Assembly (NCBI GenBank): GCA_015680685.1
Contig: MNCI01017969.1
Span: 173,246 to 237,245, forward strand
Direction of reading: 5' to 3'
Source of the DNA: Gnetum montanum
Lineage: Eukaryota > Streptophyta > Gnetopsida > Gnetales > Gnetaceae
Length of the DNA stretch: 64,000 bases
Shown here in pieces: positions 1-11,076 of the stretch. Below the pieces are notes generated by a model. The model saw nothing but the letters and a program-made list of their open reading frames with translations. It ran no database searches and was not told where the DNA came from. The translations under genes and the position numbers were made by a program. The stretch's first letter is position 1; the number at the start of each line of letters is the position of its first letter.

Positions 1-757
1 GTTTGAAACAAATATCTCACAACTTCTGCATGAATGATTTGAAATTTGTTGTTGTTTTTGGAATTCATTAATTTTTTTGAATAACAGAGCACTTGCTCCC
101 AAGTTGTAGATTCTTTTGATCACCGTTGTATATTTGAAAAACTTAAAGATCATAGCATTCCAGTCTGCCAACAACCATGCTATCGGATACGTTGAGATTA
201 TGAATTGCTATGAAAATTAAGTATGAGCTTGACCTTTCGTGATACACTGCCTTCGCGTGAATGATATTCTTTTCGGTAGGGCGTGAAACGATGCGCTTAT
301 TGCTTCTCTTCTCTTTTTATGCTTGAAGAAGTTGCACGCCATTCGCACGTGTTGATATTGAAGGGTTGAATTTATCCCTCTGACCAACTCTTGTTCGTAG
401 ACTCCGTTTCTAGTTAAGTGGAAACCATAGGAACCGATAAAATAATTATATGCAAGTTTTTAAGTTTTTTAGTGGAAAGCTATACCGAGTTTTACTGATG
501 AATCAATATTTCACTGCCTTTTAGAAAGCCATACCGAGTTCTATCGGTAACTCAATTTTTCACTGCCTTCAGAGCTAACAATCATCGATTAATTTTCCTT
601 AGCAATGTTCCTTTTCTAAGATGTGGGCAATCTTTGCTTGGTTACTTTTCTAAAATAGGTGTTTCTAGAAAGGGTACTCCTTGCATAGATAGCTAGCCAT
701 CTATAAATTTTAAACCCCATAATTTTCATCATCATCATCATAGCCTTGTTCTAATAA
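1..757. other. Left flank of the nested retrotransposon block
   Basis: No gene that I can support lies here. The stretch is AT-rich. It holds a short tandem duplication (476-572) and a small ATC run (728-740). A 35-codon open stretch at 88-195 follows a possible AG acceptor, but I rejected it as a gene for lack of any recognisable motif. This is the DNA into which the large O1 element inserted; its continuation lies right of 51084. Confidence 0.6.
476..572. repeat. Two-copy tandem duplication, about 49 bp
   Basis: Two adjacent copies (476-524 and 525-572) both begin AAAGC.ATACCGAGTT and end in TTTCACTGCCTT followed by AG. They differ at a few positions, so the duplication is not recent. No function can be assigned. 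Confidence 0.8.
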
Positions 758-762
758 AATGG
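758..762. repeat. Target-site duplication of O1, left copy (AATGG)
   Basis: AATGG directly precedes the left LTR end at 763 and recurs directly after the right LTR end, at 51080-51084. A 5-bp duplication is usual for Ty3/gypsy and Ty1/copia integrases. It proves that 763-51079 entered as one element. Confidence 0.9.
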
Positions 763-1228
763 TGATGAGCAATGGAGGTATCCCAACACTCTACCATACA
801 AGTTATAAGTGCCAATGCACGACCAGATCATAATTTGCGGATGGACAATGTAATTAAGCTAGTAATTGATGTTAAGCTTGAGGTCATTGTTTTTCCACTT
901 CAGAGTTAATGAAGTTCAAATGTATGGTTTAACTCTTAGTAAGGCATATGATTGGTTGATGTTGTTGGCTCTTAGTGCTTCGAAAAATAAACATGATTGA
1001 ATAAAATTCTAAGTCGTGTTAACTAGGAAAACATAAATCTAACTTAGCCTAATGCAATGGATATTTGGTCTTGGCCTACCATACACATCTTGGACTCATG
1101 TAGTCATCACTAGGATTACCAAGTGGTATTACTACTAAGTAAATCAAGCAATGCCATTACTGGGTTATCACATAACCACACTTAGCACTCAAAACTAGTC
1201 AAATCCATCCCACTTACTAATAACATGT
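763..1228 (-). repeat. O1 3' LTR, part 1 (U5-side half)
   Basis: This half aligns throughout with 50198-50660 of the O1 5' LTR, sharing for example ATATGATTGGTTGATGTTGT. It stops at the duplication CATGT, where element A entered, and resumes at 10453. Base differences between the two LTRs are frequent, so O1 is old. Confidence 0.9.
1224..1228. repeat. Target-site duplication of element A, left copy (CATGT)
   Basis: CATGT is part of the O1 LTR and is repeated at 10448-10452 after the end of A. The intact O1 5' LTR has the sequence once (ATAACATGTAAAG), confirming the insertion point. Confidence 0.92.
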
Positions 1229-1268
1229 TGATGAATCATGATTCATTAGGCTCTGCTATCAAATCTAC

Positions 1269-1348
1269 GATATCACGTACGCGATATTGCAGCCTGGCTA
1301 GCAATATCGAATTCGCAATATCGTGACTCTTGTGCAGGCCTATAAATA
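1269..1348 (+). promoter_or_regulatory. U3 palindrome cluster and TATA box of element A
   Basis: The cluster starts with GATATCACGTACGCGATATT at 1269 and continues with CAATATCG and GCAATATCG. TATAAATA follows at 1341. The second LTR has the same arrangement (GATATCGCATACACGATATC from 9637, TATAAATA at 9707). Palindromes just upstream of a TATA box suggest binding sites for a dimeric factor; this is inference. Confidence 0.65.
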
Positions 1349-1451
1349 CACATGTAGGCTCAAGGAGTTTAGAGTCAGTTTCTAGAGTCAGTCAATAGTT
1401 CAATTAGGAGTTAGTTTTTAGTTTTAGTTCTTCTCAACCCTTTTTCCCCTA

Positions 1452-1523
1452 GTGCATGTCCACAGTGTGATAATTGTAATTGTACGGCACCTTCATTCAA
1501 GTGTGACATACTTGGACATGCAC
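1452..1523 (+). other. Conserved LTR stem-loop
   Basis: GTGCATGTCCA (1452-1462) pairs perfectly with TGGACATGCAC (1513-1523) across a 50-base loop, about 105 bases after the TATA box and so probably in the transcript. Element B has a decayed version at 31812-31883. Possible roles are RNA dimerisation or 3' end formation; neither is shown. Confidence 0.55.
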
Positions 1524-2073
1524 ATGACCGGAAATAAAGATTAAGATTACTTTATCATTGCAGCATTCACTTAGTTCAATTATTTAATTGTTATTGTTAT
1601 TTATTGCTTTTGTAGTTAATATCTCTTCACCCTAAACTCCTTAATCGCAAAATGAGTACGACTTAATCATAAGCATTTAAGTGTGACTACTTGGTATCCC
1701 AGTAGCGTACCTAGGACATGTGCTTGGTAATCCCAGCAGTAGTCGTACACAAGGTTCAAGATGTGTATGGATGATTAAGGGACAAATGCTCATTGCACTT
1801 AGGCTAGCTTAGACTTGCTTCATCCTTTCTCTCTTAGCTTAACAAGCTATTTTCCATTGCATCCAGGAGTAGCACTAGGTTAAAAATCACATCATACACC
1901 TCACTTTGGGCTAAACCATACATGACAAAGTAAACACTAGTCCAAGTGCGAACTACGATCAATGAGTAACTATCTAGATACCACAACTAGCCTATCTGTG
2001 GAGTTCAATCAGATCGTGCGTGAAACACTCGTATTCGTATGGTTGAGTGTAGGGGTACATTGCTACTCATCAT

Positions 2074-2091
2074 TAGCATCATTGTCAAGGA
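2074..2091 (+). other. Primer-binding site of element A (tRNA-Asp type, decayed)
   Basis: One base after the LTR, TAGCATCATTGTCAAGGA matches the complement of the plant tRNA-Asp 3' end only in part. Every difference is a G-to-A or C-to-T change. The better-preserved sites in B and D make the tRNA-Asp assignment secure for the family. Confidence 0.7.
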
Positions 2092-2205
2092 TGGTGCTAG
2101 TTATTTAGATTAGTTATCTCACACAAGATCACTATAACAAAGTATTCATGATATATCTCTTAGAAAAGAAGTTAATTTTACTTAAGTCACACATGGTTCA
2201 CAACA

Positions 2206-4568
2206 ATGTCTCTCTCACAAGACTCTGACAATGCAACAATGAGTAAGACAATTCATTGGAGAACCAACAAATTATATGATGATGAAGATAAAGTTTGGAG
2301 TACTTGACCTTATGCAGGAGTCCCCTACGTTCATGAACACCCCAACGATATTCAAAGACTTTCGTCATCCAACTTTGACACCTCTAGTAAGGATGAGACA
2401 TCTCATAGAACGAGGAGGCCCAAAAGGCCTAGGACCTTCTCAACAACTAACAAGAACTTATTTGGGGATAATTAGAAGAATTACAAAAGTCATAACGAGT
2501 TTTACAGTTCCCTCTCTTCCTCTACTCCTTCAACGTCAAACTGTGACATGGATGACTATCTTTCAAGGGATCGATGTAGAACTAAAAATTGAGCTCACAA
2601 AGAAAATCAAAAACACCAACATGAACAAGGACAACATTATCCCCACGCACAAACTCACAACCCACTTAGTGACAATGAACCTTGCTAGCCACTAAGAGCC
2701 TAATGCATATATAAGAGGTTGTTCGAATATCCCGCAAGCATCGCAAGGAAAGCCATCTACCCAGGCTTGACTTAAACAACTTCCCTAAGTTTTTAGAAGC
2801 CTATGATTTAGATTTGCAACATCATCTAGAAGCCTTCTACGATGCTTGTATATGGAACAATATTGATAATGGATGAAAAAAACTTAAGTTCTTTCCTCTG
2901 ACACTTGTTGGCCAAGCAAAAGTATGGTATAGGTCTTTAAAACCAAAATTAATTCGATGTTGGTCGATAATGGTAGAACTCTTCAATGAAAGATATGAAA
3001 CCTATGCCAGAGTGTTAGCCTTGAGGAGACAAATCCAAGAATGGAAATAAAGGCAACATGAAACCTTAGACATGGCCTTAGAAAGATACTGTTCTTTGTT
3101 AAGCCAATGCCTAGGTCATGGGTTCTCCGAGGAGAGGCTAATGTATCATATCATAGATGGGCTTCGTAATGAAACAAGGGAAACCCTAGGGATGTATGCC
3201 TGAGGTCAACTATACGAGTTACAAACCCATCAACTCCAAGAGATTATTAAGTGGATAGCAAAAGAAGAAGGAGAAATGGCTAAATGGGAGAATGTTGAAA
3301 ACTCTCAACAAGACCAAAATCTCAAATTAGAAAAGGTCCATAACCATAAAGAGGAGAAATCAACTCACCTTGAGAAAGTGTAACCATTTCTACCTTTGCC
3401 AATGCAATAATCACTAGATGAAATCACGGCAAAGATTAATAAGATGATGGAGTGGGTGCATGGAAAATATGGAGAATATGCTAACAATAGTAGAGGCACA
3501 ACTATGCCAAATCAAGAAATAGGATAGGGCATCACGCAATAATTAGAACAAAGGGTAGAAGATAATAAGAATAAGAACTCAACTGCCAACTTCTCATATC
3601 AATGCAACGTCTATCTATATGATCATCCCAAAGGCCAATGCCCAGTTTTGTCACATTTACATGAGCATTGGGGAGGAATGTTACATTTAGATTTCGTATA
3701 GAAATATCGGGTTCAACCATAGTGGCAAAAGCCCCAGTCATGGGGGAAGCCATCACCAACCTGATCGTATCCTTTGTATGTCCCAATGCCAAATGCTTAC
3801 TATGTTCAACACCCTGTTTCTCCAACCAGATCATCATCCTCTACTTCACCTCATTGTTATCATTCTCTGGAATACTATCCACTTATGCCCTCTCTACCAA
3901 GGTTACCACCTCATGTACCTTACACTTTTCCTCAACAACAATATTCTCATCCTTCACCTCCTTCTACATCACCACCAATTGTACTAGAAGGTTTTGCACC
4001 ATAGCACCAACCTCTAAATACTACTTGTGCTACTACTATCAATAGTAGTGGAAGTACTCAAAAGTGCCCTTTCTTTAGGCATGGCCATAGGAAGAAGTAG
4101 CACGATGCTAAATCCACTACACCTTTCAACCCAAGACAAGTTCCATGCTATGATGCATCCTTCTCCTCAAACTCAACACCTCATGTTACTTTATCAGGGC
4201 CACCAATCAATACTCCAACAACTATGCGGCCCAATGAATATAACCACAGAGGGAGACACACCAATCCTTGCATACCATCTTACAATCATAGGTGCCATAG
4301 TCAGTCAACTCCTTATCAATTAACCTCATCTTGTAACTTGCCCCACTATGTCAACTTTAATATAGTGTGTTCACCCCAATTTGGGTACATTCCAACCACG
4401 ACATCAAAAGACACCTAGTGGTTTGGATATGACCAGATCCCAATATTTTTGAAATGCATGGATCCAACCCTTCCATTTATTAATTCTCACTATGATCAAA
4501 ATTTTAGTTATGGGGGATATCCTCCATTCCAACAAGCAGAATTAATAAATGTTTTTCCTTTTCTTTAA
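2206..4568 (+). pseudogene. Element A gag, decayed, with long Pro/Ser/Tyr-rich tail
   Basis: Start MSLSQ at 2206 matches the intact start in B (36913). A stop (TGA, 2305) and shifts break the frame early. A Retrotrans_gag-type capsid domain spans about 2765-3390, with motifs such as QAKVWYRSL and a helix-rich segment after it. A Cys-His knuckle remnant follows near 3600 (CNVYLYDHPKGQC; compare CX2CX3HX4C in B). The tail (3770-4560) is rich in Pro, Ser, Tyr and His and ends at a TAA at 4566. In autonomous relatives protease would follow; here none does. Length, about 790 codons, is long for a gag. Function inferred: particle protein that packages element RNA in the cytoplasm. Confidence 0.75.
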
Positions 4569-6610
4569 TTTTACAATTTTTTGTTTTCTAGTTTTTCATC
4601 TTTCAATTTGTTGTTTTATCTTTTTATTCGTTGTTTTATCTTTTTATTTATTGTTTCTTATTTTTATCTTTTTATGAGTAATCTCATCTATGAATAAAAC
4701 ATTCATGTGACTCGTTGGTTGAGGTGTTGTTCTATGCTATCAAATCTCAAGTGACTAATTACTTGGACAGCAAGCCCACCACATCCACCCAACCATTCTA
4801 TTAATAAGAGATTCTAATCTAGGTACGATGATATTCTTGTCATCATCAAAACTTAAAAATAATTTTGTGCTCATTATACCTAGAGCGAAGAAGGATGAAC
4901 CGAGAGGGAATGACTAGGGTGTGACATCAAGGGGACTTGTGGATTCTCTTTGGTGACATTGTGGGAGTTAACATGCAGCTTGGTTGTACTAAGATCCTTG
5001 TAGATCTAACGAAAAATGGGAGTAAAAGTAATAAAGAAACTCACTCAAGAAAACCAATGTTATTCTAGGGGGTTCCACTGGAAAGACATGCACCCATGCC
5101 TGAAGGTAGGCAACTTCTTTGGATTAAGCATTCAAAAAAAATGATGATTGATGATGAAATGAAAAAAAAAAGAGAAGAGAAGAAAGAAAAAAAAAACATG
5201 AAGAGTGTGCCAAAGTGACCACAAAAAAAGAAAAAAAAGAAAAGATCAAGATCAAAGTGTCACAAAGCAATTCTGAATCACTCCTCCCTTGAACAGAATG
5301 CCAAGTGATCGTATGCCTGGTTGTCATGGTACTCTTATGAGTGTCCATCATGGGATGAAACAATGCGATGTCACTGATTAGAGGAATGGACTTGGTCTTG
5401 ATTTTGGAGCGACAGGTTAATGACACATTAATCATGTCATACACTCAAGATTCATTGTGCCTTGGGTTAGTTACCTCATGTTCCAATCTCTACAATCCCT
5501 TCTACAATTCACCTCATCTCGCTGCCCATGTATTAGTGACTTGTGTCTTGTCTAGCATTGAATTCATACCTCATCATGGTGGTATATACATGTGTATGTT
5601 TTGTGGAACTGGTGTGGATTACATTTAACCCTTCTAGTGCCCACGGACATTTTAAGGTGTGGTTATGCAAGGGCGTTATAGGTTGGAACCTTCTTTGGGA
5701 AGGACCCACTTGCATAACCCTTGTAATCTACACTCATAACACATCACCATCACACCATTTTATATCCTCCAAGGATTATAATACTCTTCCCCTCATCATC
5801 CTTCTGGTTCAAATGTTCCTATGTATTGAAACATGTCCTTTCTCCTCATTCGAGTCATGCATTCTATTGCCAGATTCTACACCATTATATGTTTTGTGCC
5901 TTTAGAACTATTTAATATTATCCTAGAACTTTTACATTGACTTCAAGTCCTTCATTTTTGAGTTTATAATTTTAGAAATTTATCAATTTTTGTAAGTACC
6001 CTACTTTAAATAGGCCGCGATATCACATACACGATATCAGGTCCGATGCAATATCAGGGCCGGGCTATCACGTACGCAATATCGCATTGAACAAAATTAT
6101 ATATATGGACCCCTTGCACACACGTCAACATCATTTTCAACTGTTCACATAGGGGGGAATTTTTCAAATTTTCTTCAATGACTCGTGACTTGTGCACCCC
6201 TTGTTCCAATAGTCATAACCTGCTCATTAGCCCTTTGATTCTTATTCCAAAATAACCTACTTGAACTTGGAGTGTTCAGCTTAGTTGTGGGGAAGGGGTA
6301 CACTCCAAATTGTGCATAAATTTTTTAGAATTTGTCATCACTCGAAGGATACTATAAAGGGTAATTTAAAAAAAATGATGATAAACATGTGCCAAAAACA
6401 ATCTTATCTCCTCACCTACACCAGGAAATTAAATTTTAAAGCCACCTAATCAAATTAGGGGCCCAATATTAAAAATTTTAGAGGACATTTTCACAAGAAT
6501 TTCTAACTCTAGATCACACAAAATAAGAAACAAATTTATTAAGGCAGAACTAAGGTATAATTTAAATTTTGTAAACAACCTTACTAATGGTCGACCTCGT
6601 GTGATTACAT
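4569..6610 (+). other. Non-coding spacer of element A between gag and ORF2
   Basis: No coding domain was found. The spacer aligns along its length with 39291-41107 of element B. One conserved block (TCTAGGGGGTTCCACTGGAA near 5065) also occurs in the minus-strand spacer of O1 near 45763. It contains A-rich purine tracts (5160-5260) and a U3-like cluster with a TATA box (6019-6106). Long conserved spacers of this kind are typical of Athila-type and LARD-like elements. Confidence 0.7.
6019..6106 (+). promoter_or_regulatory. Candidate internal promoter of ORF2 in element A
   Basis: GATATCACATACACGATATC (6019-6038) and CTATCACGTACGCAATATCG (6065-6084) repeat the motif vocabulary of the element's own U3 at 1269. 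TATATATATGG follows at 6098, about 510 bases before the ORF2 start. The order palindromes, spacer, TATA copies the LTR layout. Promoter activity is inferred. Confidence 0.5.
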
Positions 6611-9395
6611 ATGGCCCCTAAACTTGGACAACAAGAAGGACCCTCTTAAGGTGTGTCCAAGTGACCTAGGAGAGGTAAAGGACAAGCATCTCCTGAACAA
6701 CATGCAGAGCAGGAGGCATAATTGTTTAGTATCCATCAAGAGATTTTTGCTACTACGTAGTCAGGATAGGTAGAAGGAGGAGCTGCTGAAGTGCTTGGAT
6801 AGGGACAACACCTCACATTATCCCTGGAGTGTGTTGAGGCTATCTGAGAAAAGCCCACGTTGGAAACTATGATTGTGGGATTAAATTTTGGACCTTTCAC
6901 GGAATTTGCTCCTAAGACCATTAGGGACCAACTCAAAGGATCCCCATTTTGGCCTATCCTCTCTAAAAGTGGTTTCTGGTACTTAGGAGAACTGTATCAA
7001 TTTTGGCATAATAAAGAAGAAGGAACCATAGTTGACATTTGTGGTGTGTCTATAGATTTTTTCACCAAGGCCATCTCAAAAGTGTTGAACCTTCTAAATA
7101 CAGGGCCAAAAGTTGCTCACCTATTCACTCGTTCCAATGTTGATGCACGAAGAGTCTGGTTGGATAGGATGTACGACAAAGAAGACAAGACATATGGAGA
7201 GTTGATGTTGGAAGAAAGGATATACTTCAAGATTTGTACTTATCACATCTTCCCCATAAGAGGATTAAATATAATTTCAACATATGCAGCAAGAGGAAGT
7301 GTGATATTAATGGAAAATATTAATGCTAATCTTCCTCACCTGTATCTCATGGAGATCTTGAGGTAATTTAAAGAATGCAATATAGGAAAGTTCACGTTGC
7401 CCTTTCTTGTCTCATTAGGAAGCTGTGCAAATGTGCTAGTATTCTGGGGTACACCAATGACATTCCCAGAAGAGCCCAAAATGCTTTGTTCACCGAACTA
7501 CTAAAGCCACTAGCCCAAAGAAAGAGTGCTGGTGAGACACTGGAGCTAGAGTAAGAACAGAGACTGGGATCCACTACAACTCAAACTGCAGGGCTTAGCC
7601 AACTCCCAAGCATAGGGCCTAGTCAACAACAAGTAGGGTGCAACATGAGCAAGTGAGACCAATTGCCATTACCATCGCAGGATTATAGACTGTCGATGAG
7701 CCATCTCAAGGCCATTGCTGAGACAATTAGTTGGGGAAGTCATGATGATGCTAATCTCTTTCACATCATCGATGACACCATATAACCCACAATTTCTATT
7801 AATCACACATAGGGTGAGGTTTCCATATAAATAGGAGGAGGGGAGACCCATTGGTCACAACAGATTTTAGGGAATGCTGCATCTTTTTAGGTGCATTTGG
7901 AAATAGGTGAAGGACCCATAGTGATGGTCATGCAACACCAAGATGTAGTAGGAGCCACAAAATTGGTCACGGAACACATCAAAGAATCTTTTAACATCCT
8001 TGTTGTGCCACCAGTAGATTTCATAGGATCACGAGATGCTCAAACTCTGGCTAGTCCCTCAATGACTCCTACAGAGCATGAGGATGTCCTTGATTGATTG
8101 TTGTGGATAGGACAAGTAATGGTGTCGTTATTCAACATCTTGCAAGATGTCATAGTAGTGCAATCAGACCTCATCTCCACCAAAGGAAAGCTGGTCATGG
8201 CAGAGACCAGGGCTAAGCATGCAAAAATGGAGTTAAGAAGACTCCAAGAAAGGATCATTACCCTACAAGCTACATAGCAGGACCCATCTTAGTTTGTTCC
8301 CACAGACTAGCTGGACACTTTCAGGATTGAGCAGCTTAATAAACTATTAGTAGACAATAAAAGAGTGGTGAAGGAGAAGGAGAAGGCTGACTAAGATGCC
8401 TCCAAGGCACAAGCACAAACCTACGTGCATACCAAGGCACTTAAGATCTTACAAGAAGAGAATAAACAACTCATTGCTGATAATATTTGGTTGACCATTG
8501 TGGAGAAACAAAAGAATTCTCAAGAGAAAATTTCAGCAATTATGAGAGTAATTGGTCAGGGTCAACCAAGACATGAACCGTTTGGCTAGAGAAAATTAAA
8601 TCCTCAATGGAGGAGGTATGTGCAATCCATTAGTAGATGGCCATTGAAATAAGCATGTGGCAAAACGAGGCCAAATGACATGAGAAGTTAAAGGAGAATT
8701 TTAGAGACCATGTGGGGATGTACAAGCAAATCATAGAAAAGGAGATCCATATGGCCAAGGCTCACATCAACATCTTCAGTGCCCAATACACTAATTGGTG
8801 GGTCATATTGGACACATATGCATTTGTCCACTAGGTAGAACTTAAAAGCTAGGACCTGCAGATTCAAGATCTCATAGAATACGTGGGATTGGCAAACCTG
8901 TAGTATGCCAATCTAGCCATGTTGATAGTAGGACACCTGAGAATAGAGCTCAAAAAGCAGGTAGCTACCACCTATGCTAAATATGAAGCAGAATTTATGA
9001 AGCATAAGAAAACATTGTAGAGGCTAGAAGTCGCAAATTTTGAACTAGAGGTGGTTAAGGCCAGCTACCAAGGACAAAAAGATGTCGCAATGCACTTGGC
9101 TTGATGGCTTACAGATTTCCAAGAGTACAGGGACAAAGCCAGAGCCTATAAGGAGGAATGATAGTTGTTTGTGGCTTGGTACATCAAAGAAAATAAGATG
9201 TTACCACAACTACCATGTCCATGGGAGGTGCTAACTCCATCAAATGTTAGAGCATCATCATGGACGACACAGGATCCCCGAACTGAAGAAGAAAAGCTCT
9301 AGGCACTATTGTAGAGCCATCAAATTTTAAAAACTAGAGCACAAGATAAGGGGAAGTGTCCCATTGAGGAACCATTGCCACTAGGAACCACATGA
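6611..9395 (+). pseudogene. ORF2 of element A: accessory coiled-coil protein, decayed
   Basis: The start at 6611 (MAPK.GQQ) is shared with B (41108). An N-terminal domain around residues 85-160 carries NFGPF, LKGSPFWPILSKSG, WYLGE and GVSIDFFTKAISKVL. This resembles the 'putative plant transposon protein' region found after pol in Athila-like elements; that link is by memory of motifs. A second conserved block contains IRKLCK.ASILGYTND (7410-7460). Further on come a segment ending ESFNILVVP and long Lys/Glu/Gln-rich coiled coils (8100-9200). The end is a TGA at 9393. Several in-frame stops make it a pseudogene. Role unknown; the env-like position proves nothing, and I see no signal peptide or membrane segment. 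Confidence 0.7.
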
Positions 9396-9594
9396 GTTCC
9401 ACAAAATTTTGTAATTTTATGATTTTCTATTTTTTCTATTTGTCTGTTCCAATTTTGTTCTATTCAATTCTCCACTATGGCATGAATAAATTCCTAGTCA
9501 GTCAATAATCCCATACCTTTCCACTCTGTAATCAATGGAGCTTGTTCTCATTTTATTCGACTTGAGGAGGAGTTTTCATTCAGTTGTGGGAATA
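9396..9594 (+). other. 3' leader and polypurine tract of element A
   Basis: The stretch from the ORF2 stop to the 3' LTR has no gene. GTTGTGGGAATA lies immediately before the LTR start TGATGAATC at 9595 and is the likely polypurine tract priming plus-strand synthesis. B has AGGGGTA and O1 CGTGGGGGTA in the same place. Confidence 0.65.
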
Positions 9595-10447
9595 TGATGA
9601 ATCGTCATTCATTAGGCTCCAATATTGGACCTGCGATATCGCATACACGATATCATGGCCTAGCTAGCGATATTAGATGTGTGATATCGTGACTCCTGTG
9701 CGGGCCTATAAATACACATGTAGGTGTAAGGATTTGAGAGTTAGTTTCTAGAGTCAGTCAATAGTTCAATTAGAAGTTAGTTTTTATTTTTAATTCTTCT
9801 CAATCCTTTCCTCCCCAATGCATGCCCACAGTGTGATGATTATAATTGTAGGACACCTTCATTTGAGTGTGATGTACTTGAACACACACATGATTGAAAA
9901 TAAAGCTTGAGATTACTTCATCATTGTAGCATTCACTTAGTTTAATTATTTAATTGTTATTGTTATTTATTACTTTTGTAGTTAATATTTCTTCATCCTA
10001 AACTCCTTAAACATAGAATGAGTACAAATTAATCATGAGCATTTAAGTGTGACTACTAGCTATCCTAGTAGTGTATCTAGGACATGCACTTGGTAATCCC
10101 AACAGTAGTTGTATACAAGGTCCAAGATGTGTATAGATGATTAAGGGACAAATGCTCATTGCACTTAGGCTAGCTTAAACTCTTTTCATTCTTTCTCTCT
10201 TAGCTTAACAAGTTATTTTCCATTGCCTCCAAGAGTAGTATTAGGTTAGAAAGCACATCATACACCTCACTCTGGACTAAACCATACGTGACCAAGTAAA
10301 CACTAGTCCAGTTGGGAAGACAACAAACTACGATAAGTGAGTAACTATCTAGATACCATAAGTAGCCCATCTTCGGAGTTTAACTAGATCATGTGTGAAA
10401 CGATCATATTCATATGGTTGAGTGTATGGGTACCTCGCCACTCATCA
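9595..10447 (+). repeat. Element A 3' LTR
   Basis: This is the partner of 1229-2072, with the same termini (TGATGAATCG to CTCATCA), a U3 GATATC cluster and TATAAATA at 9707-9714. Many scattered substitutions separate the two LTRs, most of them transitions, pointing to an old insertion in methylated DNA. CATGT follows at 10448. Confidence 0.93.
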
Positions 10448-10452
10448 CATGT
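10448..10452. repeat. Target-site duplication of element A, right copy (CATGT)
   Basis: It matches 1224-1228. The O1 LTR resumes directly after it with AAAGTAAACTG. Confidence 0.92.
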
Positions 10453-10870
10453 AAAGTAAACTGTTTGAAAATTAAAGAGTTAACTAAGTAAACATAGAAA
10501 TTAAGCTAAGTAAAATAGTAAAATTGAGTGGGTGCTGCAATAATGAAAAACAATATTGATCTTTATTATTTTTCATGAACTATGTCTAAGCACAATTCAC
10601 TAAAAAAAAATATTGTAGACAATTGCTCAACACAACACTTCAAGCATTCATTCTATTGCTAACTACCAAAACAAATTGTAAGAGTCTAGCTAAGGGTTGA
10701 ATGAAAAAGTTATTGATTGTGTGTCCAAGTGCTAGTATTTATATGATTTCACATATCTTGAGACATTGTATTAGTGATGAAATAACATGGGTTATGACAT
10801 TGCATCTACGACATCATTGATACGATATCATAGTTACAATATCGCATTTTCCAAAAATTTGACTTTATCA
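10453..10870 (-). repeat. O1 3' LTR, part 2 (U3-side half)
   Basis: This half aligns with 50664-51079 and ends GACTTTATCA at 10870. On the minus strand its U3 has GCGATATTG and GATATCGTATC motifs (10825-10850) followed by a TATA box (TATAAATA, complement of 10736-10743). Confidence 0.9.
10736..10743 (-). promoter_or_regulatory. TATA box in O1 3' LTR
   Basis: TATAAATA on the minus strand, downstream of the U3 motifs. The same box is at 50945-50952 in the 5' LTR, which would be the active promoter copy. Confidence 0.6.
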
Positions 10871-10882
10871 TACCCCCACGAC
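10871..10882 (-). other. Polypurine tract of O1
   Basis: Minus-strand GTCGTGGGGGTA directly precedes the LTR start TGATAAAGTC. It closely matches the tract of relative D (GTCATGGGGATA). Confidence 0.7.
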
Positions 10883-11076
10883 TGACTGGAAACTTGTCCT
10901 TGAGTTAAAACAAAATGATGATAATGTTCCTTATGAAATTGGGAGGTAGTATTGACTTGACATGACTAACTATTTTCATGACTTAGTATGCTGTAGTGGT
11001 GTTTTTTATAATAAAAAATGACACAGTAATATGACAAAACAAGATAAAATCAAAAACTGAAGTAGCATGATGTAGT

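Larger units (their letters stand above)
1229..2072 (+). repeat. Element A 5' LTR
   Basis: The LTR starts TGATGAATC and ends ACTCATCA. U3 holds a cluster of GATATC-type palindromes (1269-1336) and a TATA box (1341-1348); further down lies a perfect 11-bp stem (1452-1462 with 1513-1523). Its 3' half contains a pair of related segments, CTTGGTATCCCAGTAG and CTTGGTAATCCCAGCAGTAG, that recur in the LTRs of B and, in part, D. Confidence 0.92.
1229..10447 (+). mobile_element. Element A: non-autonomous gypsy element, plus strand
   Basis: LTRs at 1229-2072 and 9595-10447 (844 and 853 bp) begin TGATGAATC and end CTCATCA. They are flanked by the 5-bp duplication CATGT. The interior carries a tRNA-Asp-type primer site, a decayed gag (2206-4568), a 2-kb spacer with a promoter-like cluster, a decayed ORF2 (6611-9395) and a polypurine tract. 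No protease, reverse transcriptase or integrase was found in either strand. Mobilisation must have depended on enzymes from a relative such as D. It closely resembles element B in gag, spacer and ORF2. Confidence 0.93.

Noticed and set aside
88-195. Possible terminal exon of 35 codons after an AG acceptor
   Set aside because: Short, no recognisable domain, no partner exon in the window.
6611-9395. Calling ORF2 an envelope gene
   Set aside because: Position fits env-like genes of Athila elements, but I see coiled coils and no signal peptide or transmembrane segment.
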